Origin: Streptomyces mobaraensis
GTDB lineage: Bacteria > Actinomycetota > Actinomycetes > Streptomycetales > Streptomycetaceae
Assembly (NCBI RefSeq): GCF_020099395.1
Contig: NZ_CP083590.1
Coordinates: 2,046,001-2,110,000, forward strand
Length of the DNA: 64,000 nt
Direction: 5' to 3'
Part shown: positions 26,867 through 34,891 of the stretch, one piece after another
Layout of the letters: the number at the start of each line of letters is the position of its first letter
How positions within the stretch are numbered: position 1 is the stretch's first letter
Made by a program: the position numbers and the translations under genes
Notes under the pieces: model-generated
Told to the model about the DNA's origin: nothing
The model's input: the letters and a program-made list of their open reading frames with translations, nothing else
Databases searched by the model: none

Positions 26867-27691
26867 TCAGCTCCTTCGGCTGCCTCTTCGTCTGTTCTTC
26901 CGGCGCCCGGCCAGCTGTCCGGCCAGGACGCACAGGACGGCGACGGCGAACATCGCCGTGCCGACGACATTGATCTGAACGGGAGTGCCCCGCTGCGCGG
27001 CTCCCCAGACGTACATGGGGAAGGTCACAGTGGAGCCGGCGTTGAAGTTGGTGATGACGAAGTCGTCGAAGGAGAGCGCGAACGACAGCAGCGCCCCGGC
27101 CGCGATGCCGGGCGCCGCGATCGGCAGGGTGACGCGGAGGAACGTCTGGAGGGGCGTGGCGTAGAGGTCCTGCGCGGCCTGTTCGAGCCGCGGGTCCATG
27201 CTCGCCACCCGGGCCTTGACGGCCGTGACGACGAAGCTCAGGCAGAACGTGATGTGGGCGATGAGGATCGTCCAGAAGCCGAACGCGACGCCGGTGTTGA
27301 GGAAGAGGGTGGCCATCGAGGCGGCCATCACCACCTCGGGCATCGCCATCGGCAGGAAGAACAGGCCGCTCGCCCCGCCGCGGCCCCGGAAGCGGTGCCG
27401 GGCCAGGGCGAACGCGGCGAGGGTGCCGAGCACGGTGGCGCCCACGGTGGCCCAGAGGGCGATCCAGAGGCTGAGCGAGAGCGAGCCGCAGAGGCCGGCG
27501 ACGTCGCAGGGGTGCGTCCAGGCGTCCGTGGAGAACCGCCGCCACTCGTAGTTGAAGCGGCCGGCGGGCTTGTTGAACGAGAAGACGGTGACGATGACGT
27601 TGGGCAGCAGCAGGTAGGCGAGCGTGCCCAGGCCGGCGATCACCACCAGGTGGCGGCGGAGCCAGCGCAGCGGTCGGGCGGCGGTACGCAT
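26867..27691 (-). CDS. potC: Polyamine ABC transporter permease PotC-like
   Basis: A 274-residue inner-membrane permease with about six hydrophobic segments (for example VVIAGLGTLAYLLLPNVIVTVFSF). The EAA-type loop is EQAAQDLYATPLQTFLRVTLPIAAPGIAAG, the contact with the PotA ATPase. FDDFVITNF is typical of PotC (SFDDFVxTxF). Start ATG at 27691 overlaps the potB stop (TGATG). With PotB it forms the channel for spermidine/putrescine uptake. Confidence 0.92.
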   Translation of the reverse strand: MRTAARPLRWLRRHLVVIAGLGTLAYLLLPNVIVTVFSFNKPAGRFNYEWRRFSTDAWTHPCDVAGLCGSLSLSLWIALWATVGATVLGTLAAFALARHRFRGRGGASGLFFLPMAMPEVVMAASMATLFLNTGVAFGFWTILIAHITFCLSFVVTAVKARVASMDPRLEQAAQDLYATPLQTFLRVTLPIAAPGIAAGALLSFALSFDDFVITNFNAGSTVTFPMYVWGAAQRGTPVQINVVGTAMFAVAVLCVLAGQLAGRRKNRRRGSRRS

Positions 27692-28599
27692 CAGACGACG
27701 TCCTCCGTCCCGGCCCGGCGCAGGTAGACGGTGACCAGGGCGAGGATCACGGCCATCAGCAGGAAGGACAGCGCGGCGGCGGTCGGGTAGTCGAGGACAC
27801 GCAGGAACTGCGACTGGACGACGTTGCCGATCATCTTCTGGTCCGGGGAGCCGAGCAGTTCGGCGTTGATGTAGTCGCCGGCGGCCGGGATGAAGGTGAG
27901 CAGCGTGCCGGCCACGACACCGGGCATGGACAGCGGGAACGTCACCCGGCGGAACGTGGTGAGGGGTCCCGCGTAGAGGTCGCCCGCGGCTTCGTGGAGC
28001 CTGCCGTCGATGCGTTCCAGGGAGGTGTAGAGCGGCAGGATCATGAAGGGCAGGAAGTTGTAGGTGAGGCCGCAGACGACGGCGAGCGGGGTGGCGAGGA
28101 GCCGGTGCCCCTCGGTGACGCCGAGGGCGTCGGTCAGGCCGAGGACGTGCAGCGAGTCGAGGGCGCCGACGACCGGTCCGCCGTCGGAGAGGATCGTCTT
28201 CCAGGCCAGCGTGCGGATCAGGAAGCTGGTGAAGAACGGCGCGATGACCAGCACCATCAGCAGGGTGCGCCAGCGGCCGGCCCGGAAGGCGATGAGGTAC
28301 GCGAGCGGGTAGCCGAGCAGCAGGCAGAGCACGGTGGCGGCGGTGGCGTAGCCGATCGAGCGGAGGAACTGGGGCCAGTAGGTGCTCAAGGCGTCCCAGT
28401 AAGTGGCGAAGTGCCAGGTGACCCGGAAGCCGTCCTCCAGCGAGCCGGTCTGGACGGAGGTCGACGCCTGGTAGACGAGGGGGGCCACGAAGAAGACCAG
28501 CAGCCAGAGGATGCCGGGGAGGAGCAGCCAGTGGGGGACGCGCCGGCCACGGCGGGCAGGGGTGACGTCCTGGACGGTGTCGGGGGTGACCGTCGTCAT
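27691..28599 (-). CDS. potB: Polyamine ABC transporter permease PotB-like
   Basis: A 302-residue permease with a first hydrophobic segment HWLLLPGILWLLVFFVAPLV typical of PotB, about six membrane passes, the segment AYLIAFRAGRWRTLLMVLVIAPFFTSFLIRTLAW and the EAA loop EAAGDLYAGPLTTFRRVTFPLSMPGVVAGTL. The GDYINAELLG segment is a PotB hallmark. Its start overlaps the potA stop (ATGA) and its stop overlaps the potC start, so the operon is tightly coupled. Confidence 0.92.
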   Translation of the reverse strand: MTTVTPDTVQDVTPARRGRRVPHWLLLPGILWLLVFFVAPLVYQASTSVQTGSLEDGFRVTWHFATYWDALSTYWPQFLRSIGYATAATVLCLLLGYPLAYLIAFRAGRWRTLLMVLVIAPFFTSFLIRTLAWKTILSDGGPVVGALDSLHVLGLTDALGVTEGHRLLATPLAVVCGLTYNFLPFMILPLYTSLERIDGRLHEAAGDLYAGPLTTFRRVTFPLSMPGVVAGTLLTFIPAAGDYINAELLGSPDQKMIGNVVQSQFLRVLDYPTAAALSFLLMAVILALVTVYLRRAGTEDVV

Positions 28600-29780
28600 G
28601 AGGGGGCCTCCCCCAGGTCCACGTCGGTGCCCGCCTCGATGCGCTGCGCGGCGTCCAGTCCGAAGCCGTGCCCGGGGTTCCAGTGCAGGAGCACCTCGGC
28701 ACCGGGGACCAGGCGGGGGTCGCGGTCGACGTTCTGGGCGTAGACGGACAGGCCGGTGCCGCCCGTGGCGACCGGGGAGTCGACGAGGTACTGGGTGGAG
28801 ACGCCGATGAAGCTCGCGGAACTGATGCGTCCGCGCAGCCTGTTGCGGCCCTCGGGGACGGTCGCGGCGTCGTCGGCGTGGGTGAGCGCGATCTTCTCCG
28901 GCCGTATGCCGACGAGGACCTTGTCCCCGGGGCGCGCGGGGACCTGGCAGCGGGCGACGGGCAGCGCGAGCTTGCCGTCGGCGGCGCGCAGCACGAGGTC
29001 GTCGCCGGAGGCGTCGAGGACGTCCGCGGTGATGAGGTTGGAGGTGCCCAGGAAGTTGGCGACGAAAGTGGTGCGCGGGGTCTCGTAGAGATCGGCGGGG
29101 GCGCCGAGCTGTTCCACCCGGCCGGCGTTCATGACGGCCACGGTGTCGGCCATCGTCATGGCCTCCTCCTGGTCATGCGTGACGTGCACGAAGGTGATGC
29201 CGACCTCGGTCTGGATCCGCTTGAGCTCCAGCTGCATCTGGCGGCGGAGCTTGAGGTCCAGGGCGCCCAGCGGCTCGTCGAGCAGCAGCACCTGGGGGTG
29301 GTTGATGAGCGCGCGGGCGACGGCCACGCGCTGCTGCTGGCCGCCGGAGAGCTCGTGCGGCCGGCGCCGGGCCAGGTCGCCGAGCTGGACGAGGTCGAGC
29401 ATCTCGCCGACCTGCTTGCGCACCGACTTCACCCCGCGCCGGCGTAGGCCGAAGGCGACGTTCTCGTGGATGTCGAGGTGCGGGAAGAGGGCGTAGCTCT
29501 GGAAGACGGTGTTCACCGGGCGCTTGTACGGCGGCAGGGCGGTCACGTCCCGGCCGGCGAGGACGACGCTGCCGGTGGTGGGGGTCTCCAGGCCGGCGAT
29601 CATGCGCAGGGTAGTGGTCTTGCCGCAGCCGGAGGCCCCGAGCAGGGCGAAGAAGGAGCCCGCGGGGACGGAGAGGTCCAGCGGGTGCACGGCCGTGAAG
29701 GCGCCGTAGCGCTTGCTGATCCCGGCCAGGCGGACGTCGGTTCCGCTGCCGCCGGGGCCGCTCGGGGCGGTTGCAGTCAT
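28596..29780 (-). CDS. potA: Polyamine ABC transporter ATP-binding protein PotA-like
   Basis: A 394-residue ATPase that powers polyamine import. Walker A is GASGCGKTT, the Q-loop is VFQSYALFPHLDI, the signature is LSGGQQQRVAVARAL, Walker B is LLLDEPLGALD and the H-switch is VTHDQEEAM. The C-terminal TOBE-type regulatory domain has VGIRPEKIAL. All motifs are intact. The start was taken at ATG 29780 (MTATAPSGPGG); the open frame continues upstream without homology. It is the first gene of potA-potB-potC-flavoprotein. No binding protein is in the operon; a potD gene lies 3.8 kb away. Confidence 0.94.
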   Translation of the reverse strand: MTATAPSGPGGSGTDVRLAGISKRYGAFTAVHPLDLSVPAGSFFALLGASGCGKTTTLRMIAGLETPTTGSVVLAGRDVTALPPYKRPVNTVFQSYALFPHLDIHENVAFGLRRRGVKSVRKQVGEMLDLVQLGDLARRRPHELSGGQQQRVAVARALINHPQVLLLDEPLGALDLKLRRQMQLELKRIQTEVGITFVHVTHDQEEAMTMADTVAVMNAGRVEQLGAPADLYETPRTTFVANFLGTSNLITADVLDASGDDLVLRAADGKLALPVARCQVPARPGDKVLVGIRPEKIALTHADDAATVPEGRNRLRGRISSASFIGVSTQYLVDSPVATGGTGLSVYAQNVDRDPRLVPGAEVLLHWNPGHGFGLDAAQRIEAGTDVDLGEAPS

Positions 29781-30230
29781 GGGTGTGGATCCATCGGATG
29801 TGGGGGCGTAGAGCACATAACAGTGACATACGGACGGGGATGTCCGCGTACGGGCCGTGCGGGTGCCGCATCGCTCACTCCTCCGCTGCCCGCTCGGGCC
29901 GGGACCGCAGCGGTCCCAGCCGTCGCTCCTAACGGATGTGATCGCCGATCCTGGCAGAGGAGGCGGCCCGCAACAAGAGATTCCGTCGTGGAGATTTGGT
30001 TCCACGACGGATTCGGTGCTGCGGGGGTGAGGGTCACGCGGTGCGGTCCCGACGGCGCGTCATCGGTCGCCGTCGGTCCGCCGTCGGTCGCCGGACCGGA
30101 CGAGGTGATCTTCTCATTGCCGGCCGCCCGACCGGTGCGCCGGTCCGCGTCGGACCGCCCCGATATTCACTCTGCGTTGTCAGTGGGGGGTGCCAGAATG
30201 GTCGGCATGTCGAGGGGAACGGGGAATGGC
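29781..30230. other. Divergent intergenic region potA / NADAR gene
   Basis: This 450-bp region holds no gene. It contains one striking perfect inverted repeat (listed separately) and presumably promoters for the pot operon and the NADAR gene. Its base composition is somewhat less G+C-rich than the genes around it, as is usual for promoter regions. Confidence 0.6.
29982..30011. promoter_or_regulatory. Perfect 11-8-11 inverted repeat upstream of potA (candidate operator)
   Basis: TCCGTCGTGGA (29982-29992) and TCCACGACGGA (30001-30011) are exact reverse complements separated by GATTTGGT. It lies about 200 bp upstream of potA and 220 bp upstream of the NADAR start. The form suits a dimeric regulator; in RNA it could also be a hairpin. 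No regulator can be named from sequence alone. Confidence 0.6.
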
Positions 30231-30836
30231 ATGGTGAACAGGGGTGTGGCGGACGCGCGGACCGTCGAGGAGCTGACGGCGGCCGTCACGCGCGGTGAGC
30301 GTCCGAAGTACGTCTTCTTCTGGGGGCACCGGCCGCGGCGGGACGGCTCGGTGGGGCCGGGCTGCTTCAGCCAGTGGTGGCCGTCGCCCTTCACGGTGGA
30401 CGGCACGGTCTACGCGACGGCGGAGCACTGGATGATGGCGGGCAAGGCCCGGCTGTTCGGTGACGCCGAGGCCGAGGCCCGGGTGCTGGCGGCGGCCCAT
30501 CCCAAGCAGGCGAAGGATGCCGGCCGGACGGTACGCGGCTTCGACGAGGAGGAGTGGCGGCGGCACCGCTTCGAGCTCGTCGTCGAGGGCGGCGTGCACA
30601 AGTTCGGCCACCACCCGGAGCTGCGGGAGTACCTGCTCGGCACCGGCAGCCGGGTGCTGGTGGAGGCCAGCCCGCTGGACCGGGTGTGGGGCATAGGTCT
30701 CGCCGCGGACGACGAGCGCGCCGCGGACCCGGCCCGCTGGAACGGGCTCAATCTGCTGGGCTTCGCGCTGATGGAGGCGCGTCAGCGGCTGGCGGACAGC
30801 ACCAGCGGCCCCCGGCCGGAGGCACCCGCCGCGTAG
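30231..30836 (+). CDS. NADAR domain protein (YbiA-like)
   Basis: A 201-residue protein of the NADAR family (YbiA/RibX-like), whose members cleave N-glycosidic bonds of riboflavin precursors or of NAD/ADP-ribose compounds. Family stretches are YVFFWGH, CFSQWWPSPFTVDGTVYATAEHWMMAGKARLF, VEGGVHKFGHHPELREYLLGTG and the C-terminal LVEASPLDRVWGIGL...WNGLNLLGFALMEAR. The EASPxDxxWGIG and GxNxLGxALM motifs are diagnostic. Starts at 30207 or 30198 are possible; 30231 has GGGGAA directly upstream. The last 55 bp overlap the convergent DUF4190 gene. Confidence 0.9.
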   Translation: MVNRGVADARTVEELTAAVTRGERPKYVFFWGHRPRRDGSVGPGCFSQWWPSPFTVDGTVYATAEHWMMAGKARLFGDAEAEARVLAAAHPKQAKDAGRTVRGFDEEEWRRHRFELVVEGGVHKFGHHPELREYLLGTGSRVLVEASPLDRVWGIGLAADDERAADPARWNGLNLLGFALMEARQRLADSTSGPRPEAPAA

Positions 30837-31618
30837 CCGCCGGCGGCGCCGGACGTGCCGGACGCCCGGTAGGTCACGTCGGAGATCTCGGTGATATCGG
30901 GATCGTCGACGTAGTGGTCGTCGTCGTGCGAAGGGTCGTCCGGGGTGTTGAGCACCAGGACGAAGACGGCGACGGAGGCGGCCAGCCCGAGCGCCCCGAG
31001 GATCAGCCCGGCAAGGGCCTGGCCGCGGTTGGTCGCCACGCCCCGGACGGCCTTCGCCCGTCCGACCGCCCCGAATATGACGGCGAGGACACCGAGGACG
31101 AGCCCCAGCACCACGGAGACGGCGAGGACCAGCGAGACGATGCCCAGCACGAGGGCGGCCGTGCCGAAGCCGTTGTCGGGGACGGCCGGCGCCATGGGCG
31201 CCACCGGCCCGTAGTACACCGGCAGTCCCGAGCCGCCGGGAAGACCCGGGGCGTGCGCCGGGCCGGGGCCCGGGTAAGGGCCCGGCCCCTGGGGTGCGGC
31301 GCCGTACGCCGGGTACGCCGGCCCGTACGGTGAGCCGGGCTGCGGCACGTTCGCGTAACCGGCCGGCGTCCCGTAGGGGGCGGAGGGCCGCCACGCGCTC
31401 GGGGTGCCGGGGCCCGTCGGGGCCGGGGGCACGGGCGGCACGATGCCTTCCGGCGGCGGAGGGGCCTGCGGCGGCACGGCCGCGTGCCGTGGCGGGCGGA
31501 CAGCGTCCGGGCCCTTGCCGAGCGGGACCCCGCCGCCGCCGAGCGGCACTCCCCGCTCCGGCGGCGCCCACGGGTCGCGGTCCCGCGGCTCCTGCTGCGC
31601 ACTGCCCGTGTCGGACAC
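30782..31618 (-). CDS. DUF4190 membrane protein with proline-rich N-terminus
   Basis: A 278-residue protein. The first 150 residues or so are very rich in Pro, Gly, Ala and Tyr (for example YPAYGAAPQGPGPYPGPGPA) and probably disordered. They are followed by DNGFGTAALVLGIVSLVLAVSVVLGLVLGVLAVIFGAVGRAKA and GQALAGLILGALGLAASVAVFVLVL, the two hydrophobic hairpins of the DUF4190 family. The function is unknown. The start was taken as GTG 31618 (MSDTGSAQQEP) because GGGGAGG lies upstream. The 3' end overlaps the NADAR gene by 55 bp in the opposite orientation. Confidence 0.82.
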   Translation of the reverse strand: MSDTGSAQQEPRDRDPWAPPERGVPLGGGGVPLGKGPDAVRPPRHAAVPPQAPPPPEGIVPPVPPAPTGPGTPSAWRPSAPYGTPAGYANVPQPGSPYGPAYPAYGAAPQGPGPYPGPGPAHAPGLPGGSGLPVYYGPVAPMAPAVPDNGFGTAALVLGIVSLVLAVSVVLGLVLGVLAVIFGAVGRAKAVRGVATNRGQALAGLILGALGLAASVAVFVLVLNTPDDPSHDDDHYVDDPDITEISDVTYRASGTSGAAGGYAAGASGRGPLVLSASR

Positions 31619-31725
31619 TGACCCTCCCCTGCTCCCCCGCCATGCTACGGCCTCCCGAACGGCGCCGGAGGACCCCCGCATACGATGATCGGCACCCGCC
31701 GACCGACCAGCCCCCGGAGGCCCGC

Positions 31726-32760
31726 ATGTCAGCGCTCGACCCCTTCATCGCCGGCCTGCCCAAGGCCGAGCTGCACGTGCACCACGTCGGTTCGGCCTCC
31801 CCGCGCATCGTCGCCCAACTGGCCGCCCGGCACCCGGACTCCCCGGTGCCCACCGACCCCGAGGCACTGGCCGACTTCTTCACCTTCCGCGACTTCGCGC
31901 ACTTCATCGAGGTCTACCTCTCGGTCGTCGACCTCGTCCGCGACGCCGAGGACGTCCGGCTGCTCACCTTCGAGATCGCCCGGGACATGGCCCGGCAGAA
32001 CATCCGCTACGCGGAGCTGACGGTCACGCCCTTCAGCTCGGTGCGGCGCGGCATCCCCGACGTGGCCTTCGTCGAGGCGATCGAGGACGCCCGCAAGGCG
32101 GCCGAGACCGAGCTGGGCGTGGTGCTGCGCTGGTGCTTCGACATCCCCGGCGAGGCCGGCCTGGAGGCGGCCGAGGAGACCGCCCGGATCGCCTGCGACC
32201 TGCGGCCGGACGGCCTGGTCTCGTTCGGCCTCGGCGGCCCCGAGATCGGCGTCCCCCGCCCGCAGTTCAAGCCCTACTTCGACCGCGCCATCGCCGCCGG
32301 GCTGCACAGCGTGCCGCACGCCGGCGAGACGACCGGCCCGGAGACGATCTGGGACGCACTGACCGCGCTGCGCGCCGAGCGCATCGGGCACGGCACCAGC
32401 GCCCCGCAGGACCCCCGGCTGCTCGCCCACCTCGCCGAGCACCGCATCCCGCTGGAGGTCTGCCCGACCTCCAACCTGGCCACCCGGGCCGTCACCGACA
32501 TCGAGCGGCACCCGATCCGGGAGATGGCCGCCGCGGGCGTCCTGGTCACCGTGAACAGCGACGACCCGCCGATGTTCGGCACCGACCTGAACACCGAGTA
32601 CGCGGTCGCCGCCCGGCTGCTGGAGCTCGACGCCCGCGGCGTCGCGGACCTCGCCAAGAACGCCGTCGAGGCGTCGTTCATGGACGCGGCGGGCAAGGCG
32701 CGGCTCGCCGCGGAGATCGACGCGTACACGGACGCGTACACGGCGGCCCTCGCGGACTGA
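31726..32760 (+). CDS. Adenosine deaminase-family protein, probable aminodeoxyfutalosine deaminase
   Basis: A 344-residue member of the adenosine/AMP deaminase family. Metal ligands are in ELHVHHVGS (H17, H19), VPHAGE and VNSDDPPMFGTDL; the catalytic Glu is in HAGE; GHGTSA follows. The N-terminal motif differs from ordinary adenosine deaminase (HLHLDG). From memory, the S. coelicolor gene in this position (SCO5662) was shown to deaminate 6-amino-6-deoxyfutalosine in the futalosine menaquinone pathway; that would make this a menaquinone gene. Start ATG at 31726 with CGGAGG upstream. An ordinary adenosine deaminase role is the alternative. Confidence 0.85.
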   Translation: MSALDPFIAGLPKAELHVHHVGSASPRIVAQLAARHPDSPVPTDPEALADFFTFRDFAHFIEVYLSVVDLVRDAEDVRLLTFEIARDMARQNIRYAELTVTPFSSVRRGIPDVAFVEAIEDARKAAETELGVVLRWCFDIPGEAGLEAAEETARIACDLRPDGLVSFGLGGPEIGVPRPQFKPYFDRAIAAGLHSVPHAGETTGPETIWDALTALRAERIGHGTSAPQDPRLLAHLAEHRIPLEVCPTSNLATRAVTDIERHPIREMAAAGVLVTVNSDDPPMFGTDLNTEYAVAARLLELDARGVADLAKNAVEASFMDAAGKARLAAEIDAYTDAYTAALAD

Positions 32761-32853
32761 CCGGCGGCCCTCGCGGGATGGCCGGCGGCGCGCGCCCGGC
32801 CGGGCCGCCGGGCCCGTCCGGCGGACCGCGCGCCCTCCGGCCACAATGGGCGG

Positions 32854-33537
32854 ATGCCGATCACCCGCGCCTTCCAGGCCGTCGCCCACCGCGGCGACCC
32901 GTACGTCCACCGCGAGAACACCCTGCCGTCCATCCGCTCGGCCCGGCGGGCCGGGGCGGCGGCGGTGGAGATCGACGTCCGCCTCACCCGCGACGGGGTG
33001 CCCGTCCTGCTGCACGACGCCACCCTGCGCCGGCTGTGGGGCCACGACCGCGCCCTCGCCTCGGTGACCGCCGACGAGCTGCGCGCCCTGACCGGCGGCG
33101 GCGTGCCGACGCTGCGGGAGGCACTGGCGGACGACGGCCCCGGGCGGCTGTTCGTCGACCTCCCCGACCCCTCGGCGGCGTCCGCCGCCGTCGCGGAGGT
33201 GCACGCGGCGGGGGCCGCGGGCCGCGTCTACTACTGCGGCGGCACCGACTCCATGCGCGAGGTGCGGCGGGCCGACCCGGAGGCGGAGATCGCCCTCACC
33301 CGGACCACCCTGAACCCGCCCCCCGCGGCCCTGCTCGCCGCGGTCCGCCCGCACTGGCTCAACTACCGCTTCGGGCTGGTGAGTCCGGAACTGGTCGCCC
33401 GGCACCACGCCGACGGCTACCTGGTGTCGGCGTGGACGGCGGACACCCGGCGCTCCATGCGGCGCCTGCTGGCCGCCGACGTCGACTCGATCACGACGAA
33501 CCGGGTGGGCACCCTGCGGGCGTTGCTGGCTTCCTGA
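32854..33537 (+). CDS. Glycerophosphodiester phosphodiesterase family protein
   Basis: A 227-residue GDPD-family protein without a signal peptide, so cytoplasmic. The catalytic motifs are AHRG near residue 11, ENTLPSI, EIDVRLTRDGVPVLLHDATLRR (metal Glu-Asp and catalytic His) and a C-terminal VSAWTADTRRSMRRLLAADVDSITTNRV. It would hydrolyse glycerophosphodiesters to glycerol 3-phosphate and an alcohol. It lies 93 bp after the deaminase gene on the same strand. Confidence 0.9.
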   Translation: MPITRAFQAVAHRGDPYVHRENTLPSIRSARRAGAAAVEIDVRLTRDGVPVLLHDATLRRLWGHDRALASVTADELRALTGGGVPTLREALADDGPGRLFVDLPDPSAASAAVAEVHAAGAAGRVYYCGGTDSMREVRRADPEAEIALTRTTLNPPPAALLAAVRPHWLNYRFGLVSPELVARHHADGYLVSAWTADTRRSMRRLLAADVDSITTNRVGTLRALLAS

Positions 33538-33588
33538 ACCGGCTGTCTCACGGCGCGGCGGCCGGGGCGCGTCGGAGCTCTCAGGGCC

Positions 33589-34776
33589 TCACAGCCCGAC
33601 GATCTCGTTCCACTCCTTCGCGAACCCCGGCCGCTCCCTCGCCGTGATGTCGCGCGCCGTCGCCAGCCGCTTCCGCATGTCGTCCGTCGGAAAGATCAGC
33701 GGGTTCTCCGCCAGCTCGGCGAGCTCCTTGTCCTTCGACGAGGCGAGCACGTCCCGCGCGGCGGGCACCGGGCAGACGTAGTTGACCGCCGCGGCCAGCT
33801 CCGCCGCCACCTCGGGCCGGTAGTAGTGGTCGATCAGCTGCTCGGCGCTCGCCTTGTGCCGGGCGAGGTCCGGGATCATCAGGCTCTCCGCCCACAGCTC
33901 CGCGCCCTCCTCCGGCACCACGAAGGCGATATCGGGGTTGTCGGCCTGGAGCTGGATGATGTCGCCGGAGTACGCCTGGCAGGCCAGCACGTCGCCCGAC
34001 GACAGCTCCTTGATGTAGTCGTTGCCGGTGAACCGGCGGATGTGCCGCTGGGCGACCAGGCGGCGCAGCCGGTCCGTCATCCGGTGGAAGTCGTCGGCGG
34101 TCCACCGGGTGACGTCGACGCCGTCACCCAGCATCAGCAGGGTGAACGCCTCGTCCATCCCGGACAGCAGGGTGACCCGGCCGCGCAGGTCGTCCTTCCA
34201 CAGCTCGGCCGTGCTGCGGATCTCGCGGCCCAGCTTCTTGCGGTGGTAGGCGATGCCCGTGATCCCGGACTGCCAGGGCACGGAGTGCTTGCGGCCGGGG
34301 TCGAACGACGGCTTGCGCAGCAGCGGGTCGAGGTGCCGGGCGACGTTCGGCTGCGCGGCCCGGTCCATCTCCTGCACCCAGCCGAGGCGGACGTAGCGGG
34401 CGCACATCCAGTCGCTGACGACGATCAGATCGCGGCCGGTGTCCTGATGATTCATCAGGGCGGGGCTGATCTTCCCGAAGAACTCGTCGTTGTCGTTGAT
34501 CTCCTCGGTGTACTTCACCGAGACGCCGCTGCGCTTCTCGAACGCCTCCAGCGTGGGCCGCCGGCCGGGATGCTTCTCGTCGGTGTCGATGTACAGCGGC
34601 CAGTTGGCGAACGACAGCCGCCGGTCGGTGGCGGAACGATCCTTCGCGGCGCGGTCGCCGGGGGCGATGTAGGCGGCCGGCACTCCGCAGCCGGCGAGCG
34701 CGGCTCCACCCGCGCCGGCGACCGTCGCGCGCAGCAGGGAGCGGCGGGACAGGTGCTTCACGGGCTTCTCTCGCAT
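33589..34776 (-). CDS. potD: Polyamine ABC transporter substrate-binding lipoprotein PotD-like
   Basis: A 395-residue extracellular binding protein. The signal SRRSLLRATVAGAGGAALAGC combines a twin-arginine motif with a lipobox (LAGC), so it is probably a Tat-exported lipoprotein. The mature part is PotD-like: LSFANWPLYIDTDEK, ALMNHQDTGRDLIVVSDWM, VPWQSGITGIAYHRKKLG and ACQAYSGDIIQLQADNPDIAFVVPEEGAELWAESLMIP. A GTG five codons inside is a possible alternative start. It is the likely partner of PotA-PotB-PotC but sits apart from them, across four unrelated genes. Confidence 0.92.
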   Translation of the reverse strand: MREKPVKHLSRRSLLRATVAGAGGAALAGCGVPAAYIAPGDRAAKDRSATDRRLSFANWPLYIDTDEKHPGRRPTLEAFEKRSGVSVKYTEEINDNDEFFGKISPALMNHQDTGRDLIVVSDWMCARYVRLGWVQEMDRAAQPNVARHLDPLLRKPSFDPGRKHSVPWQSGITGIAYHRKKLGREIRSTAELWKDDLRGRVTLLSGMDEAFTLLMLGDGVDVTRWTADDFHRMTDRLRRLVAQRHIRRFTGNDYIKELSSGDVLACQAYSGDIIQLQADNPDIAFVVPEEGAELWAESLMIPDLARHKASAEQLIDHYYRPEVAAELAAAVNYVCPVPAARDVLASSKDKELAELAENPLIFPTDDMRKRLATARDITARERPGFAKEWNEIVGL

Positions 34777-34891
34777 GACGGCAGGATGGGGGAGGCGATC
34801 TTCACGGACAAGGGGCGGGGTGTCCGGAGATCGGGGGTGCCGGCAGACGCTTCGCCGGGCCGTCGATGATACGGGAACGCCGGGGGCGGGG

